Notes under the pieces: generated by a model | What the model was told of the DNA's origin: nothing | The model's input: the letters and a program-made list of their open reading frames with translations, nothing else | Databases searched by the model: none | Translations under genes and position numbers: made by a program | Assembly (NCBI GenBank): GCA_017469355.1 | Contig: JAFUGM010000062.1 | Location: forward strand, 1 to 64,000 | Length of the DNA stretch: 64,000 nucleotides | From: Solobacterium sp. | GTDB taxonomy: Bacteria > Bacillota_I > Bacilli_A > Erysipelotrichales > Erysipelotrichaceae | Direction of reading: 5' to 3' | In this document: positions 34,661-43,437 of the stretch, one piece after another | Layout: every line of letters starts with the position of its first letter | Numbering within the stretch: the first letter of the stretch is position 1

Positions 34661-35751
34661 TGGGCAGATATCAAATCACATCAGGAAGATCAGCGAAAGG
34701 GACGAAGATCGTGCTCTATGGTGTGGAGGGCGTCGGTAAGACGACACTGGCTGCGCAGATGCCTTCTCCGATATTCATTGACACGGAAGGATCGACATCA
34801 CAGTTCGACGTTCCAAGATACCCCTCTCCTACATCATGGGAGATGCTTCTGGACGAAATCAAGGACGCCTCTGACATTCCGGAGATCCAGACGATTGTCA
34901 TCGATTCCGGTGACTGGGCCGAGCGTCTCTGCATCGATGCCGTGTGTAAGAAAAACGGCAAGACAAGCGTCGAAGGCTTCGGCTATGGCCAGGGATATAC
35001 ATATGTGACGGAAGAATATGGAAAGCTTCTCAACACTTTGACGGAAGCGTCAGAAAAAGGAAAGAACGTCTGCATTGTGCTTCATGCAGCCATCAGGCAG
35101 TTCACACAGCCGGAAGACATGGGAGCCTACTCGCGTTACACTCTGGAACTCATTGATACCCCGAAGTGCTCAAACACTTCGGCAGTCAAACAGTGGGCAG
35201 ATGCGGTCCTCTTCGCTAACTATAAAGACATCATCATTGAGGATGACAAGACACACAAAAAGTATGCGCGAGGCGGTCAGAGGATGATCTACACACAGAG
35301 GACCCCCGCCTATGACGCAAAAAACCGCTTCGGACTGCCTCAGGAGATCGATATGAACATCCAATCGCTCGCGCCGATGTTCGCATCACAGCCACCTAAA
35401 ACGGAGCCACAGAGCGCACCGGCTCCGACCACTGAAACGATAAAAGAACCGGATAGATCAGCACCGGCAGAATCGTCAAAGCCAGCACCCACTTCAACAA
35501 TTCCGACGGATGGAGAGTGGGCAGGAATCGATCCACGCCTGGCTCAGCTGATGACGGCTAACGGAGTGCAGCCGATCGAGATCCGGACGGCGGTGTATAA
35601 ACGTGGTTACTTCCCTTTTGATCAGCAGATCGCAACATATCCGAGAGACTTCGTCGAAGGAGTGCTGATCGGAGCATGGCAGCAAGTCTTCGAGATGATC
35701 AAAGACAACAGGCAGCCACTGAATATAAACAACGACGACTTACCATTCTGA
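34660..35751 (+). CDS. Sak4-like RecA-fold ATPase (AAA_24)
   Basis: 363 residues from MGRYQITSG, start overlapping the previous stop. Walker A GVEGVGKTT at about 22-30, and TIVIDSGDWAE as the Walker B strand. The C-terminal 130 residues are Pro/Ala/Thr-rich and then a small helical domain ending NNDDLPF, an acidic tail reminiscent of SSB-type partners. Sak4 proteins promote single-strand annealing with a phage SSB. Confidence 0.8.
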   Translation: MGRYQITSGRSAKGTKIVLYGVEGVGKTTLAAQMPSPIFIDTEGSTSQFDVPRYPSPTSWEMLLDEIKDASDIPEIQTIVIDSGDWAERLCIDAVCKKNGKTSVEGFGYGQGYTYVTEEYGKLLNTLTEASEKGKNVCIVLHAAIRQFTQPEDMGAYSRYTLELIDTPKCSNTSAVKQWADAVLFANYKDIIIEDDKTHKKYARGGQRMIYTQRTPAYDAKNRFGLPQEIDMNIQSLAPMFASQPPKTEPQSAPAPTTETIKEPDRSAPAESSKPAPTSTIPTDGEWAGIDPRLAQLMTANGVQPIEIRTAVYKRGYFPFDQQIATYPRDFVEGVLIGAWQQVFEMIKDNRQPLNINNDDLPF

Positions 35752-35770
35752 GCCATAGGAGGATATAAAA

Positions 35771-36274
35771 ATGTCAGAATATAACAACAATCAGGAAATG
35801 GGATGGAGCTCTACCATCGACAGCGTTGACGTTTCACTCGAGCCCGGCGACTACAAGTTCACGGTTGCTGGCATGAGTAAACAGCGCCACACACACGACG
35901 CATCAAAGCAGAACGATTTTCCGACACACAACTATGCAGAGATTAAGCTCCGCATCGTCGATCCGAAGACGGGGCTCTCAGTGACTGTCAACGACAATCT
36001 GAGGCTCCTGGCGAATCATATGTGGAGAGTGTCCGGGTTCTTTGAATCCATTGGTCAGAAACAGAAGAATCAGCCTCTCACAAATCCGAACTGGAACATT
36101 GAAGGAGCTACAGGATATTGCTCGATCGTTCAGAAACCTGGCAAGGATGGCAGAACCTTCACAAACGTCGGGAAGTATTATGCACGCGATGATGTTACTC
36201 AGGAAATGATCCAGAAGAATACTCCGGCACCGGCTCAGACGCAGCCGACCGGATGGAATCCAGGAGCGTTCTGA
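35771..36274 (+). CDS. DUF669-type single-stranded DNA-binding protein
   Basis: 167 residues. The MGWSSTIDSVDVSLEPGDYKF start, NDNLRLLANHMWRVSGFFES and the GWNPGAF end match DUF669, phage SSB-like proteins that work with Sak4 recombinases. Ribosome site AGGAGG. Confidence 0.8.
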   Translation: MSEYNNNQEMGWSSTIDSVDVSLEPGDYKFTVAGMSKQRHTHDASKQNDFPTHNYAEIKLRIVDPKTGLSVTVNDNLRLLANHMWRVSGFFESIGQKQKNQPLTNPNWNIEGATGYCSIVQKPGKDGRTFTNVGKYYARDDVTQEMIQKNTPAPAQTQPTGWNPGAF

Positions 36275-37938
36275 TGGATCTGAGACCATATCAGCAGGAG
36301 GCGCGTGAAGCGATCGAGCGTGAGTGGTCGGGAGGAAGAAAAAAGACGCTTCTGGTATTACCTACCGGATGCGGAAAAACCATTGTGTTCACTACGGTGG
36401 CAGAGGATCGAGTGCGTGAAGGTGATCGTGTGCTCATCCTCGCCCATCGAGGTGAGTTGCTGGATCAGGCAGCTGATAAGCTTGAACGGACGACCGGGCT
36501 CAAATGTTCGGTCGAGAAAGCTGATCAGACATGCCTCGGCCAGTGGTATCGAGTCACAGTTGGATCGGTTCAGAGTCTCATGAGACAGAATCGGCTCGAC
36601 AAATTTCCGAACGACTACTTCAGCACAATCATCGTGGATGAAGCTCATCATATACTCACAGACGGCTATCAACGGGTGCTCAATCACTTTTCGGAAGCAA
36701 AAGTGCTCGGTGTGACAGCTACTCCCGATCGAAGCGATCGGAGGAATCTCGGACAGTTCTTCGAGTCTCTGGCATATGAGTACTCAATCGTCAGAGCGAT
36801 TCGAGAAGGCTATCTGTGCAAGATCATGGCTCAGACCGTTCCGCTTAAGATCGACATGACAAGTGTCGGCCAACAAAACGGAGACTATGCAATCAGGGAA
36901 ATCGCCACAGCGCTCGATCCATATCTTGAACAGATCGCCGTCGAAATGGAAACATACTGTAAGAATCGAAAGACGATCGTGTTCCTTCCTCTTATCAAAA
37001 CGTCTCAGAAGTTCCGGGACATCTTAAACAAACACGGATTCAATGCTGCCGAAGTTAACGGCATGAGCGACGACCGCGCTGTCGTGCTCCAAGACTTCGC
37101 AAATAACAAATACAGCGTCTTATGTAATTCGATGTTACTCACGGAAGGATATGACTGTCCGGACGTGGACTGCATCGTGTGCCTCAGACCGACAAAGGTC
37201 CGCAGCCTTTACTGTCAGATCATCGGGAGAGGCACCAGAATTCATCCGGGGAAAGACAATCTTCTGATTCTCGACTTCCTATGGATGACACAGAAACACG
37301 ACTTATGTCGTCCGGCGTCCATCATATGCACAGATCCGGAAATCGCGGACAAGATGACAAAGAACCTTGAAGAATCCGGTCTTCCGGAAGATATCGAGGA
37401 AGCTGAGGAGAAAGCATCAAATGATGTCATGGCTGATCGTGAGGAAGCACTCGCTAAACAACTTGAGGCAGTGAGACACAAACAAGGAAAGCTTGTGGAT
37501 CCGATCCAATTCGAGATGTCTATCAACTCTTCAGATCTAGCTCTCTATCAGCCGACAACACTGTCGGAGATGGCCCCCGCATCGGAAAAACAGATGCAAG
37601 CTCTAGAGAAACTAGGAATATTCCCGGGCGAAACAGACGCTTCCGGGAATCCTCAGATTCTCACATCCGGGAAAGCTCAGATGATTCTGGACAAACTTGG
37701 AAAGAGACGGCTTGAAGGGCTGGCTACTCCAAAACAGATCCGCTTCCTTGAAAACCGTGGATTCATGCACGTTGGGGAGTGGCAGTTCGGGGAAGCGAAC
37801 TCGATGATCAGTCGGATCTCGATGAACGGATGGAAAACTCCGTCGTCCATTGACGTGAGCACATACGTTCCGGAGAGCCTCACAGCCGGAAGAAGATTAA
37901 AGAATAAAGGGCTCCAGCCCTGGGAGGGTGTCTTCTGA
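36274..37938 (+). CDS. superfamily 2 DNA helicase (DEAD/DEAH box)
   Basis: 554 residues, with MDLRPYQQEAR as start (overlap with the previous stop). Motif I LPTGCGKT, motif II VDEAHH, motif III VTATPDRSD, motif VI QIIGRGTRIHPGK. A C-terminal extension of about 150 residues is specific to phage versions. It unwinds DNA during phage replication or recombination. Confidence 0.9.
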   Translation: MDLRPYQQEAREAIEREWSGGRKKTLLVLPTGCGKTIVFTTVAEDRVREGDRVLILAHRGELLDQAADKLERTTGLKCSVEKADQTCLGQWYRVTVGSVQSLMRQNRLDKFPNDYFSTIIVDEAHHILTDGYQRVLNHFSEAKVLGVTATPDRSDRRNLGQFFESLAYEYSIVRAIREGYLCKIMAQTVPLKIDMTSVGQQNGDYAIREIATALDPYLEQIAVEMETYCKNRKTIVFLPLIKTSQKFRDILNKHGFNAAEVNGMSDDRAVVLQDFANNKYSVLCNSMLLTEGYDCPDVDCIVCLRPTKVRSLYCQIIGRGTRIHPGKDNLLILDFLWMTQKHDLCRPASIICTDPEIADKMTKNLEESGLPEDIEEAEEKASNDVMADREEALAKQLEAVRHKQGKLVDPIQFEMSINSSDLALYQPTTLSEMAPASEKQMQALEKLGIFPGETDASGNPQILTSGKAQMILDKLGKRRLEGLATPKQIRFLENRGFMHVGEWQFGEANSMISRISMNGWKTPSSIDVSTYVPESLTAGRRLKNKGLQPWEGVF

Positions 37939-40175
37939 TGACAGATACAGAAATTCAAGAACTTCAGAGCGCTCTCGATGCCATTGATCCAGCCATGACT
38001 GACTATCAGACGTGGCTGGAGGTTGGCCAAGGAATTAAGGAGGCTGGCGGAGACGTCGGCATGTGGGATGCATGGTCAGCTCGTGATGGCGGTCGATACC
38101 ATCCGGGCGAGTGTGAGAAGAAGTGGAACAGTTTCCAGTCTGTCGGTATCACAAAGCGAACAGTCTTCGATCTGGCATATAAGAACGGATGGAGCTGGAA
38201 TACTTCGGACAACCATAAGGAAATCGGATGGAACGATCAGATTGGCGGAGATGACTACAAAGTCATCGACAAAGGCTGGATAGAAGTCGGAGACTTCAAG
38301 GAGCCGACAGATGCAGCATGGGACCCGATCGAAGACATCCGGAAGTACCTCTCTGTGATATTCGCTCCGGAAGACATCATCGGCTACAACACTAAAAGCT
38401 TATACGACGAGAAGGCCCAGAAATGGAAACCGGCAGACAAAGGAAACTTTGATCGCCCTGCTTCCTATTTTTTGGAGCAGCTCGCGAAAGCTCAAAAGGT
38501 TGAAGATGTATTCCTGGACTACGAACACGAGGCAGGTGCTTGGATCCGGTTCAATCCGCTGGATGGCCAAGGCGTGAACAATGTCAACGTCAGAGAGTTC
38601 AGATATGCACTTGTTGAGTCTGATAACATGCCGGTCGCGCAACAGGAAGCAGTCATCCGAGAGCTGGAGCTCCCGGTTGCTGCTCTTCTGTATTCCGGAG
38701 GGAAATCAATTCATGCAATTGTGCACATCGATGCCGACAGCTTCCCGGAATACAAGAAGCGCGTGGAATATCTCTATAACGTTTGCAAAAAGAACGGGAT
38801 GATCCTTGACGAACAGAACAAGAACCCGTCGAGATTGTCTCGCATGCCAGGCTTCGAACGTGGCAGCCATAAGCAGTTCCTCATCGATACAAACATCGGC
38901 AAGAGGAACTGGCAAGAGTGGGAGGAATGGATCGAAGGCGTCAACGATGATCTTCCAGACATTGAAAGCCTCGAGTCTGACTGGAATAACCTTCCACCAC
39001 TCAACGATGAGCTTATTTCCGGGCTGCTTCGGCAAGGGCACAAAATGCTCATCTCTGGCCCGTCAAAAGCTGGAAAATCATTCCTTCTGATCGCTCTGAC
39101 AATCGCCATCGCCGAAGGACGACCGTGGCTCGGACACGAGTGCGCTCAGGGAAAGGTCTTGTATGTCAATCTTGAGCTGGATAAGGCGTCATGCCTTCAT
39201 CGTTTTAAGGATGTCTATGACAGAGAGATGCTGACTCCAAACAATCTGAACAACATCAAGATCTGGAACCTCAGAGGCAAGACTGTCCCGATGGACAAAC
39301 TCGCGCCGAAGCTGATCCGGAGATGTCAAAAGGAAAAGTATATCGCCGTCATCATCGACCCGATCTACAAGGTCATTACCGGCGACGAAAACAGCGCCGA
39401 ACAGATGTCAAAGTTCTGTAACCAATTCGACAAAATAGCTACAGAAATGAATACAGCCGTGATCTACTGTCACCACCACAGCAAGGGCGCACAAGGTGGT
39501 AAGCGAGCGATGGACAGAGCATCCGGTTCCGGCGTATTCGCAAGAGACCCGGACGCACTTCTGGACCTCATTGAACTGGAAGTCGATGACTCGATCAGAA
39601 ATCGAAAGCGCAAGGAACTCGAGATGGAAACAGCCATCAAGTGGACTCCTGGATTCAGTCTGACGGGCTCCGATGCCAAGGATTACCAAAAGGTCATGGA
39701 GACATACTGGACGACAGCTCGAAGCTTCGGAACCGAAACACAGGCAGAGGAACGGATGAGAGGCGTCGCACGGAGATCAGAGCAAATGACGGCCTGGCGC
39801 GTGGATGCAACGCTTCGAGAGTTCGCAAAACCATCGCAGACTGACATGTGGTTCGACTTCCCAGTCCATGAGATGGACACTGGGATCCTGAAAGACGTCG
39901 TCCCGGAATCGGAGATGAGTCCACAGGAGATCGGATCGAAGAGAAACAAATCACAAAACAAAAAAGACAAGAGGAAGAATGACAGGCAGTCCAAACTGAA
40001 CATCGTTATGGGCAATCTGGCCATATCCGGAATCGAAGAACCGACTCTCAAAGAAGTGGCTGATCAGCTTCAAGTTTCGACAAAAACAGTCAGAAGTTAC
40101 ATCGAAGAGTCGGACGAATACACCGTCATCGGAGGAGAGAATGGAGAACCGTCGAGGGTGGGAAAAAGCCTGTAA
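37938..40175 (+). CDS. primase-helicase fusion protein
   Basis: 745 residues. The N-terminus looks like a PriCT-type helical domain (TDYQTWLEVGQGIKEAGGD). A primase-like core carries LYSGGKSIHAIVHIDA near 252-266, as in archaeo-eukaryotic primases of phages and plasmids. A RecA-like helicase domain has Walker A GPSKAGKSF (374-382) and VIIDPIYKV, and a C-terminal HTH reads TLKEVADQLQVSTKTVRSY. One polypeptide could prime and unwind at the origin. Candidate iterons begin at its 3' end. Confidence 0.82.
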   Translation: MTDTEIQELQSALDAIDPAMTDYQTWLEVGQGIKEAGGDVGMWDAWSARDGGRYHPGECEKKWNSFQSVGITKRTVFDLAYKNGWSWNTSDNHKEIGWNDQIGGDDYKVIDKGWIEVGDFKEPTDAAWDPIEDIRKYLSVIFAPEDIIGYNTKSLYDEKAQKWKPADKGNFDRPASYFLEQLAKAQKVEDVFLDYEHEAGAWIRFNPLDGQGVNNVNVREFRYALVESDNMPVAQQEAVIRELELPVAALLYSGGKSIHAIVHIDADSFPEYKKRVEYLYNVCKKNGMILDEQNKNPSRLSRMPGFERGSHKQFLIDTNIGKRNWQEWEEWIEGVNDDLPDIESLESDWNNLPPLNDELISGLLRQGHKMLISGPSKAGKSFLLIALTIAIAEGRPWLGHECAQGKVLYVNLELDKASCLHRFKDVYDREMLTPNNLNNIKIWNLRGKTVPMDKLAPKLIRRCQKEKYIAVIIDPIYKVITGDENSAEQMSKFCNQFDKIATEMNTAVIYCHHHSKGAQGGKRAMDRASGSGVFARDPDALLDLIELEVDDSIRNRKRKELEMETAIKWTPGFSLTGSDAKDYQKVMETYWTTARSFGTETQAEERMRGVARRSEQMTAWRVDATLREFAKPSQTDMWFDFPVHEMDTGILKDVVPESEMSPQEIGSKRNKSQNKKDKRKNDRQSKLNIVMGNLAISGIEEPTLKEVADQLQVSTKTVRSYIEESDEYTVIGGENGEPSRVGKSL

Positions 40176-40262
40176 TTCAGAGATTTTCTTCCCGGGAAGA
40201 AAAAGCCTGATTTTCAGACATTTTCCCGGGAAGAAAAAGCCTGTATATAAATATAAAAATTA
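40160..40262. repeat. iteron-like repeats, candidate replication origin
   Basis: TTCCCGGGAAGAAAAAGCCTG occurs in full at 40189-40209 and 40223-40243. A shortened copy (GGGAAAAAGCCTG) starts near 40163 and a half copy (TTCTTCCC) ends the block. An A/T-only stretch follows at about 40245-40264. Adjacent to the primase-helicase gene. Confidence 0.5.
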
Positions 40263-40312
40263 TTTTCTTCCCACCCTCCGGGCGTCACAGGTCAGGGGAC
40301 AAACATACGGGA

Positions 40313-40338
40313 AAAAGGCACCATGGGGTGTGCCTTTT
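40313..40338. terminator. terminator in the 40.2-40.4 kb gap
   Basis: AAAAGGCAC pairs with GTGCCTTTT around an 8-base loop; T-rich on both strands, so possibly bidirectional. The remaining part of 40176-40404 holds only the repeats above. Confidence 0.6.
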
Positions 40339-40404
40339 ATCCCTAGAATGTCCCTACTGACCCACGCGCGCACGAGGGAGAGAAAAACACGAAAGGAGAA
40401 ACTA

Positions 40405-40563
40405 ATGAAATTCAGCGAGATGATCGCTCTGATCACCCTGGTGGTCATCGGAGAGATCTTGATGACAAAAGGATGCATCGTCGAGGGTGTCATTGTTCTG
40501 AGTCTTGAGATTATCGGGCTTCCGGTCTTCCTGGAATTGGAGGAGGACAAAAGAGATGACTGA
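40405..40563 (+). CDS. small membrane protein
   Basis: 52 residues from MKFSEMIALITLVV, ribosome site AAAGGAG. Two hydrophobic stretches separated by KGC; acidic end. Unknown function. Overlaps the RusA start by 8 bp. Confidence 0.5.
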   Translation: MKFSEMIALITLVVIGEILMTKGCIVEGVIVLSLEIIGLPVFLELEEDKRDD

Positions 40564-40978
40564 GATCAGATTCACGATACCTATTCAACCTCCAGCAAAA
40601 ACATTCCAGGATAAGGGCATCGGCATCAGCAAGTCCGGAAAGAGATATCTCTACGATAGAGCAGATCTGGCAGAAGAAAAAGAAAAGCTCAAGGCGTGGT
40701 TCTCACATTTCAGGCCAGAGCAGCCGCTCAAAGCTCCGGTAGGCATGAGCCTAGGGTTTCTATACAAGGAAACGGATCGGCATCATGCGATGACATGGAA
40801 GACGACGAAACCGGACTGTGACAATCTGGCGAAAACTATCACGGACATCCTTCAGGAGCTTGGCTTCTTCAAGGATGATAAGGATATCGCCGAGTTATAT
40901 GTGGCGAAAGGATTTGACGAAGTTCCGAGCATTGAAGTTAAGCTTGTGGAACTCGAGGAGGTAATGGCAGCAATATGA
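40556..40978 (+). CDS. RusA family Holliday junction resolvase
   Basis: 140 residues from MTEIRFTIPIQPPAKTFQ. The RusA hallmark KPDCDNLAKTITDIL followed by DDKDIAEL carries the catalytic aspartates. It cuts four-way junctions so that DNA can be packaged. GGAGG precedes the ATG. Confidence 0.9.
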   Translation: MTEIRFTIPIQPPAKTFQDKGIGISKSGKRYLYDRADLAEEKEKLKAWFSHFRPEQPLKAPVGMSLGFLYKETDRHHAMTWKTTKPDCDNLAKTITDILQELGFFKDDKDIAELYVAKGFDEVPSIEVKLVELEEVMAAI

Positions 40979-41400
40979 ACTGGTTTATCACATCACTGTG
41001 CGTTCTTGTGGTTGGATTCATCTTATTCATCGACCTGGCTGTGATTCTGTCAAAGAAGGAATCAGAACATGAGGATTGGGTGAACGAAAAATTTCAGGAT
41101 ATCACAGAAAAATCGGAAGTGTCGGAAGCGTTCGGAAAGAATCGGAAAAAAGAAGAAGCTGAAGAAGACGAAGACTTCGAGACGAGTACGTTGTCATATA
41201 AGCTGCCGCCTGACGTTTCAATCAATGAAATGCCGATGTGCGATTCGTGTCCTTACAAGTATCTCAATGTGTTCCTGGATCGATCCGATCAGTTGGATGA
41301 TTGGCATGTCGACAAACAGTTCATGGTCAAATGTACGCATATGGGAGCGTGCAAGCGCGCCAGGTATCTCGGAAGGAAAGAAGAACGTGACAGATCATAA
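40975..41400 (+). CDS. membrane-anchored protein with cysteine cluster
   Basis: 141 residues. An N-terminal membrane helix (LCVLVVGFILFIDLAVIL), an acidic linker, then CDSCPYKY and a later C-x5-C, probably a metal site. Start overlaps the RusA stop. Unknown function. Confidence 0.55.
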   Translation: MNWFITSLCVLVVGFILFIDLAVILSKKESEHEDWVNEKFQDITEKSEVSEAFGKNRKKEEAEEDEDFETSTLSYKLPPDVSINEMPMCDSCPYKYLNVFLDRSDQLDDWHVDKQFMVKCTHMGACKRARYLGRKEERDRS

Positions 41401-41671
41401 TATCTACGACACGTTTGAGGAAAGGCAGTGCAAGCTGTGTGGGAAGTCCATCCTGTTCATTCATATGAAGGACGGGACAGACTTCCCTGTGGACTACCAT
41501 CCCGTCGATGTTGAGTTTCCGAACAAACGGAACGCTGACAAGCCAAGACAGTTCTATGTCGTCAATCGTGAGCTTCTTGAAGCTGTCAAAGGTGATACAA
41601 AGAACTTCACACTCCAAGCATACATTCCACATCAGCTGACGTGCGTGGAGTATCTGAAGCGGATACGGTAA
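41387..41671 (+). CDS. phage zinc-knuckle protein
   Basis: 94 residues from a GTG start with a GGAAGG ribosome site: MTDHNIYDTFEERQCKLCGK. CKLC and a later Cys may bind zinc. Resembles small phage proteins found ahead of late regulators; function unknown. Confidence 0.5.
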   Translation: MTDHNIYDTFEERQCKLCGKSILFIHMKDGTDFPVDYHPVDVEFPNKRNADKPRQFYVVNRELLEAVKGDTKNFTLQAYIPHQLTCVEYLKRIR

Positions 41672-41698
41672 AATAGAGAAAGCAACAACGAGGTGATA

Positions 41699-42133
41699 AT
41701 GACAATAACACACGACGATTTGAGACAATATCAAAACCGGAAGATGTCCATCCAGAGCATGCAAGACGAGAAGGAGTGGATCTATGGAAAAGTATCCAGC
41801 CCGAACGGGAGACAGACGACCGGAGGATTCAGCAGCTCTCCGAGTGATCCGACAGCGATGAAAGTCCGGAGAGTTGAAAAGCTGGACAACATGATTCGAG
41901 AGAAACAAGAGCTTCAGCTCAGGTGTGAGCAATACGTGGATGACCTTCCGGATGGAAAGCTCAAGCTAGCGCTTCGGTACCGCTACATCCTTGGATGGAC
42001 ATGGGAGTCCACTGCTCAGAGGATAAACGGATCGACGTCTTATCAGTCACTGATCAAGATGGTGAACGGTCACTTCGATGCTCAATCTCCGAAGGTGCCG
42101 AGTTACAAAAGGACACAGTTTGACACCCTTTGA
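41699..42133 (+). CDS. DUF1492 late transcription regulator (sigma-70 region 4-like)
   Basis: 144 residues. An N-terminal helical part is followed by ALRYRYILGWTWESTAQR and STSYQSLIKMVN, the sigma region-4-like helix-turn-helix of DUF1492/ArpU-type phage activators that switch on late genes. It is the last gene of the early block. Its own 3' end contains the first repeats of the 10-bp array, so the protein probably acts there. Confidence 0.78.
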   Translation: MTITHDDLRQYQNRKMSIQSMQDEKEWIYGKVSSPNGRQTTGGFSSSPSDPTAMKVRRVEKLDNMIREKQELQLRCEQYVDDLPDGKLKLALRYRYILGWTWESTAQRINGSTSYQSLIKMVNGHFDAQSPKVPSYKRTQFDTL

Positions 42134-42170
42134 CACCTTAGAACACAAAAGAACACAGTTCGACACGTTG
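42111..42170 (+). repeat. six 10-bp phased repeats (xgACACxxxx)
   Basis: Six consecutive 10-bp units carry ACAC at positions 3-6: ggACACagtt, tgACACcctt, tgACACctta, gaACACaaaa, gaACACagtt, cgACACgttg. They straddle the end of the DUF1492 gene and run straight into the -35 box of a promoter. A spacing of one helical turn puts all copies on one DNA face. Confidence 0.7.
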
Positions 42171-42195
42171 CAATACTTCGACGGTACTGTATAGT
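42168..42195 (+). promoter_or_regulatory. candidate late promoter
   Basis: TTGCAA (42168-42173), 16-bp spacer, TATAGT (42190-42195), abutting the repeat array and ahead of the packaging genes. Confidence 0.6.
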
Positions 42196-42210
42196 ATAAG
42201 CTGTCAAAGA

Positions 42211-42243
42211 AAAACACGAAGGATCCCCCTCCTCGTGTTTTTT
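42211..42243 (+). terminator. terminator 15 bp behind the late promoter
   Basis: AAACACGA pairs with TCGTGTTT, followed by T residues. It ends early transcripts and/or must be passed by late transcripts. Confidence 0.75.
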
Positions 42244-42255
42244 CAGTTTTGGCGT

Positions 42256-42301
42256 GAGAGCCACCTGTTCTCCCTGTGACAGCATCTGCCGAGTGGCTCT
42301 C
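42256..42301 (+). promoter_or_regulatory. long stem-loop in the late leader
   Basis: GAGAGCCAC and GTGGCTCTC form a 9-bp stem around 28 bases that contain an inner CTG/CAG pairing. A structured untranslated RNA before the late genes. Confidence 0.5.
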
Positions 42302-42326
42302 TGGTTTGAAGGAAAGGAACCCCCTC

Positions 42327-42521
42327 TTGAAAGAATCTCTTATTGACACTCTCGACACTCTCCTGATCGTTCTGATGGCTTTGAAGGTCTATGGCCTCAT
42401 CTCCACGGAATGGGTTTATGTGTTCGCCCCTCTATATCTCATGATAGTGATCATTGTAGTCCCTACCCTATATACCCGCGCGTGTAAGGAGAAGAAAGAC
42501 GCCAAAAAGAAGAAAGAGTGA
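42327..42521 (+). CDS. small membrane protein (TTG start)
   Basis: 64 residues from a TTG preceded by AAAGGAA: MKESLIDTLDTLL, then two hydrophobic helices and a Lys-rich end. The start is uncertain because a GTG lies further upstream in the stem-loop. Unknown function. Confidence 0.45.
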   Translation: MKESLIDTLDTLLIVLMALKVYGLISTEWVYVFAPLYLMIVIIVVPTLYTRACKEKKDAKKKKE

Positions 42522-42524
42522 CAG

Positions 42525-42899
42525 ATGGAGGAATGGCAGAAAGCAGGAAGGCGGATCTACACAGATGAACAGAGAAAAACTGGCGCATGGGTGAGATCCA
42601 TATCCTCGGAATCAAAAAGAGGAAAACGAGCATTCTATCACACAAAAGAGTGGACACGAAAAAGAAGACAGATTCTCGAACGTGATCACTTCATGTGCCA
42701 GAAATGTCGACAAAAAAAACCAGCGGTTTACACGCGAGCGAACACAGTTCATCACATAAAGCACTTAAACGACGAACCAGAGCTCGCGCTAACTGACAGC
42801 AATCTGATCAGCTTGTGCTCAGCGTGCCACGATGGGGAACATCCTGAAAGACATTACAACGGCGCGGGCAGAGAATATCGAAACGTCGAGAGATGGTGA
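42525..42899 (+). CDS. HNH endonuclease
   Basis: 124 residues. CQKCRQKKPAVYTRANTVHHIKH and LISLCSACHDGEHPERH form the beta-beta-alpha metal finger with two CxxC pairs and the HH nuclease centre. HNH proteins next to terminase genes help with DNA cutting during packaging of cos-type phages. Confidence 0.9.
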   Translation: MEEWQKAGRRIYTDEQRKTGAWVRSISSESKRGKRAFYHTKEWTRKRRQILERDHFMCQKCRQKKPAVYTRANTVHHIKHLNDEPELALTDSNLISLCSACHDGEHPERHYNGAGREYRNVERW

Positions 42900-43005
42900 C
42901 ACTACCCCCGGCGGAAAAAATTTCGATTTTCAGATTTCGCTAAAGACCGACGCACACACATCCGGAGAGAGTTTTTCGTCATTTTTGTTATGAAAGGAGA
43001 CGGTA

Positions 43006-43434
43006 ATGGCAAAACCGGCAGAAAAAAAGAAAAAAACGTCAAAAGCCACGGCCGTCAAAAAGACGGTTCGCAAAGCTGTCCCGAAAAAGAAACAGCCAAC
43101 AGCTAAAGAGAAAGCCTTGAAAGCTGAACGCGATCAAGTACAAAGCGCATTGATCGAAGCTCTGAAAGCAAAGGGAGCGGACACAGCTCTCTACCGTGAC
43201 CAGATCGAGAAGTACATAGATCTGTGGGACATGTACGCCCTTCTGGCTGAAGACGTCAGAGTGAACGGTCTCAGATATCCTACAGAATCTCCGAGCGGCG
43301 CGACTGTCATCAAAGACAATCCTTCTGTCAAAAATCTTGCCGGTGTCAACAAACAGATGCTTATGCAGCTGAAGATGCTCGACCTTCTGGACTTCAAGTC
43401 GATGGCGCTGCCGGAGGAAGAGGAAGAGCTTTGA
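43006..43434 (+). CDS. terminase small subunit (P27-like)
   Basis: 142 residues. A very basic N-terminal tail of about 35 residues, then the helical core of P27-type small terminases (ALYRDQIEKYIDLWDMYALL), and an acidic C-terminus. It recognises phage DNA for packaging. Located between HNH and TerL as usual. Confidence 0.82.
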   Translation: MAKPAEKKKKTSKATAVKKTVRKAVPKKKQPTAKEKALKAERDQVQSALIEALKAKGADTALYRDQIEKYIDLWDMYALLAEDVRVNGLRYPTESPSGATVIKDNPSVKNLAGVNKQMLMQLKMLDLLDFKSMALPEEEEEL

Positions 43435-43437
43435 TGA

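Noticed and set aside
40189-40243. possible CRISPR array
   Set aside because: Only two full repeats with a 13-base gap, no cas genes, and the repeats have a palindromic CCCGGG core next to a replication gene.
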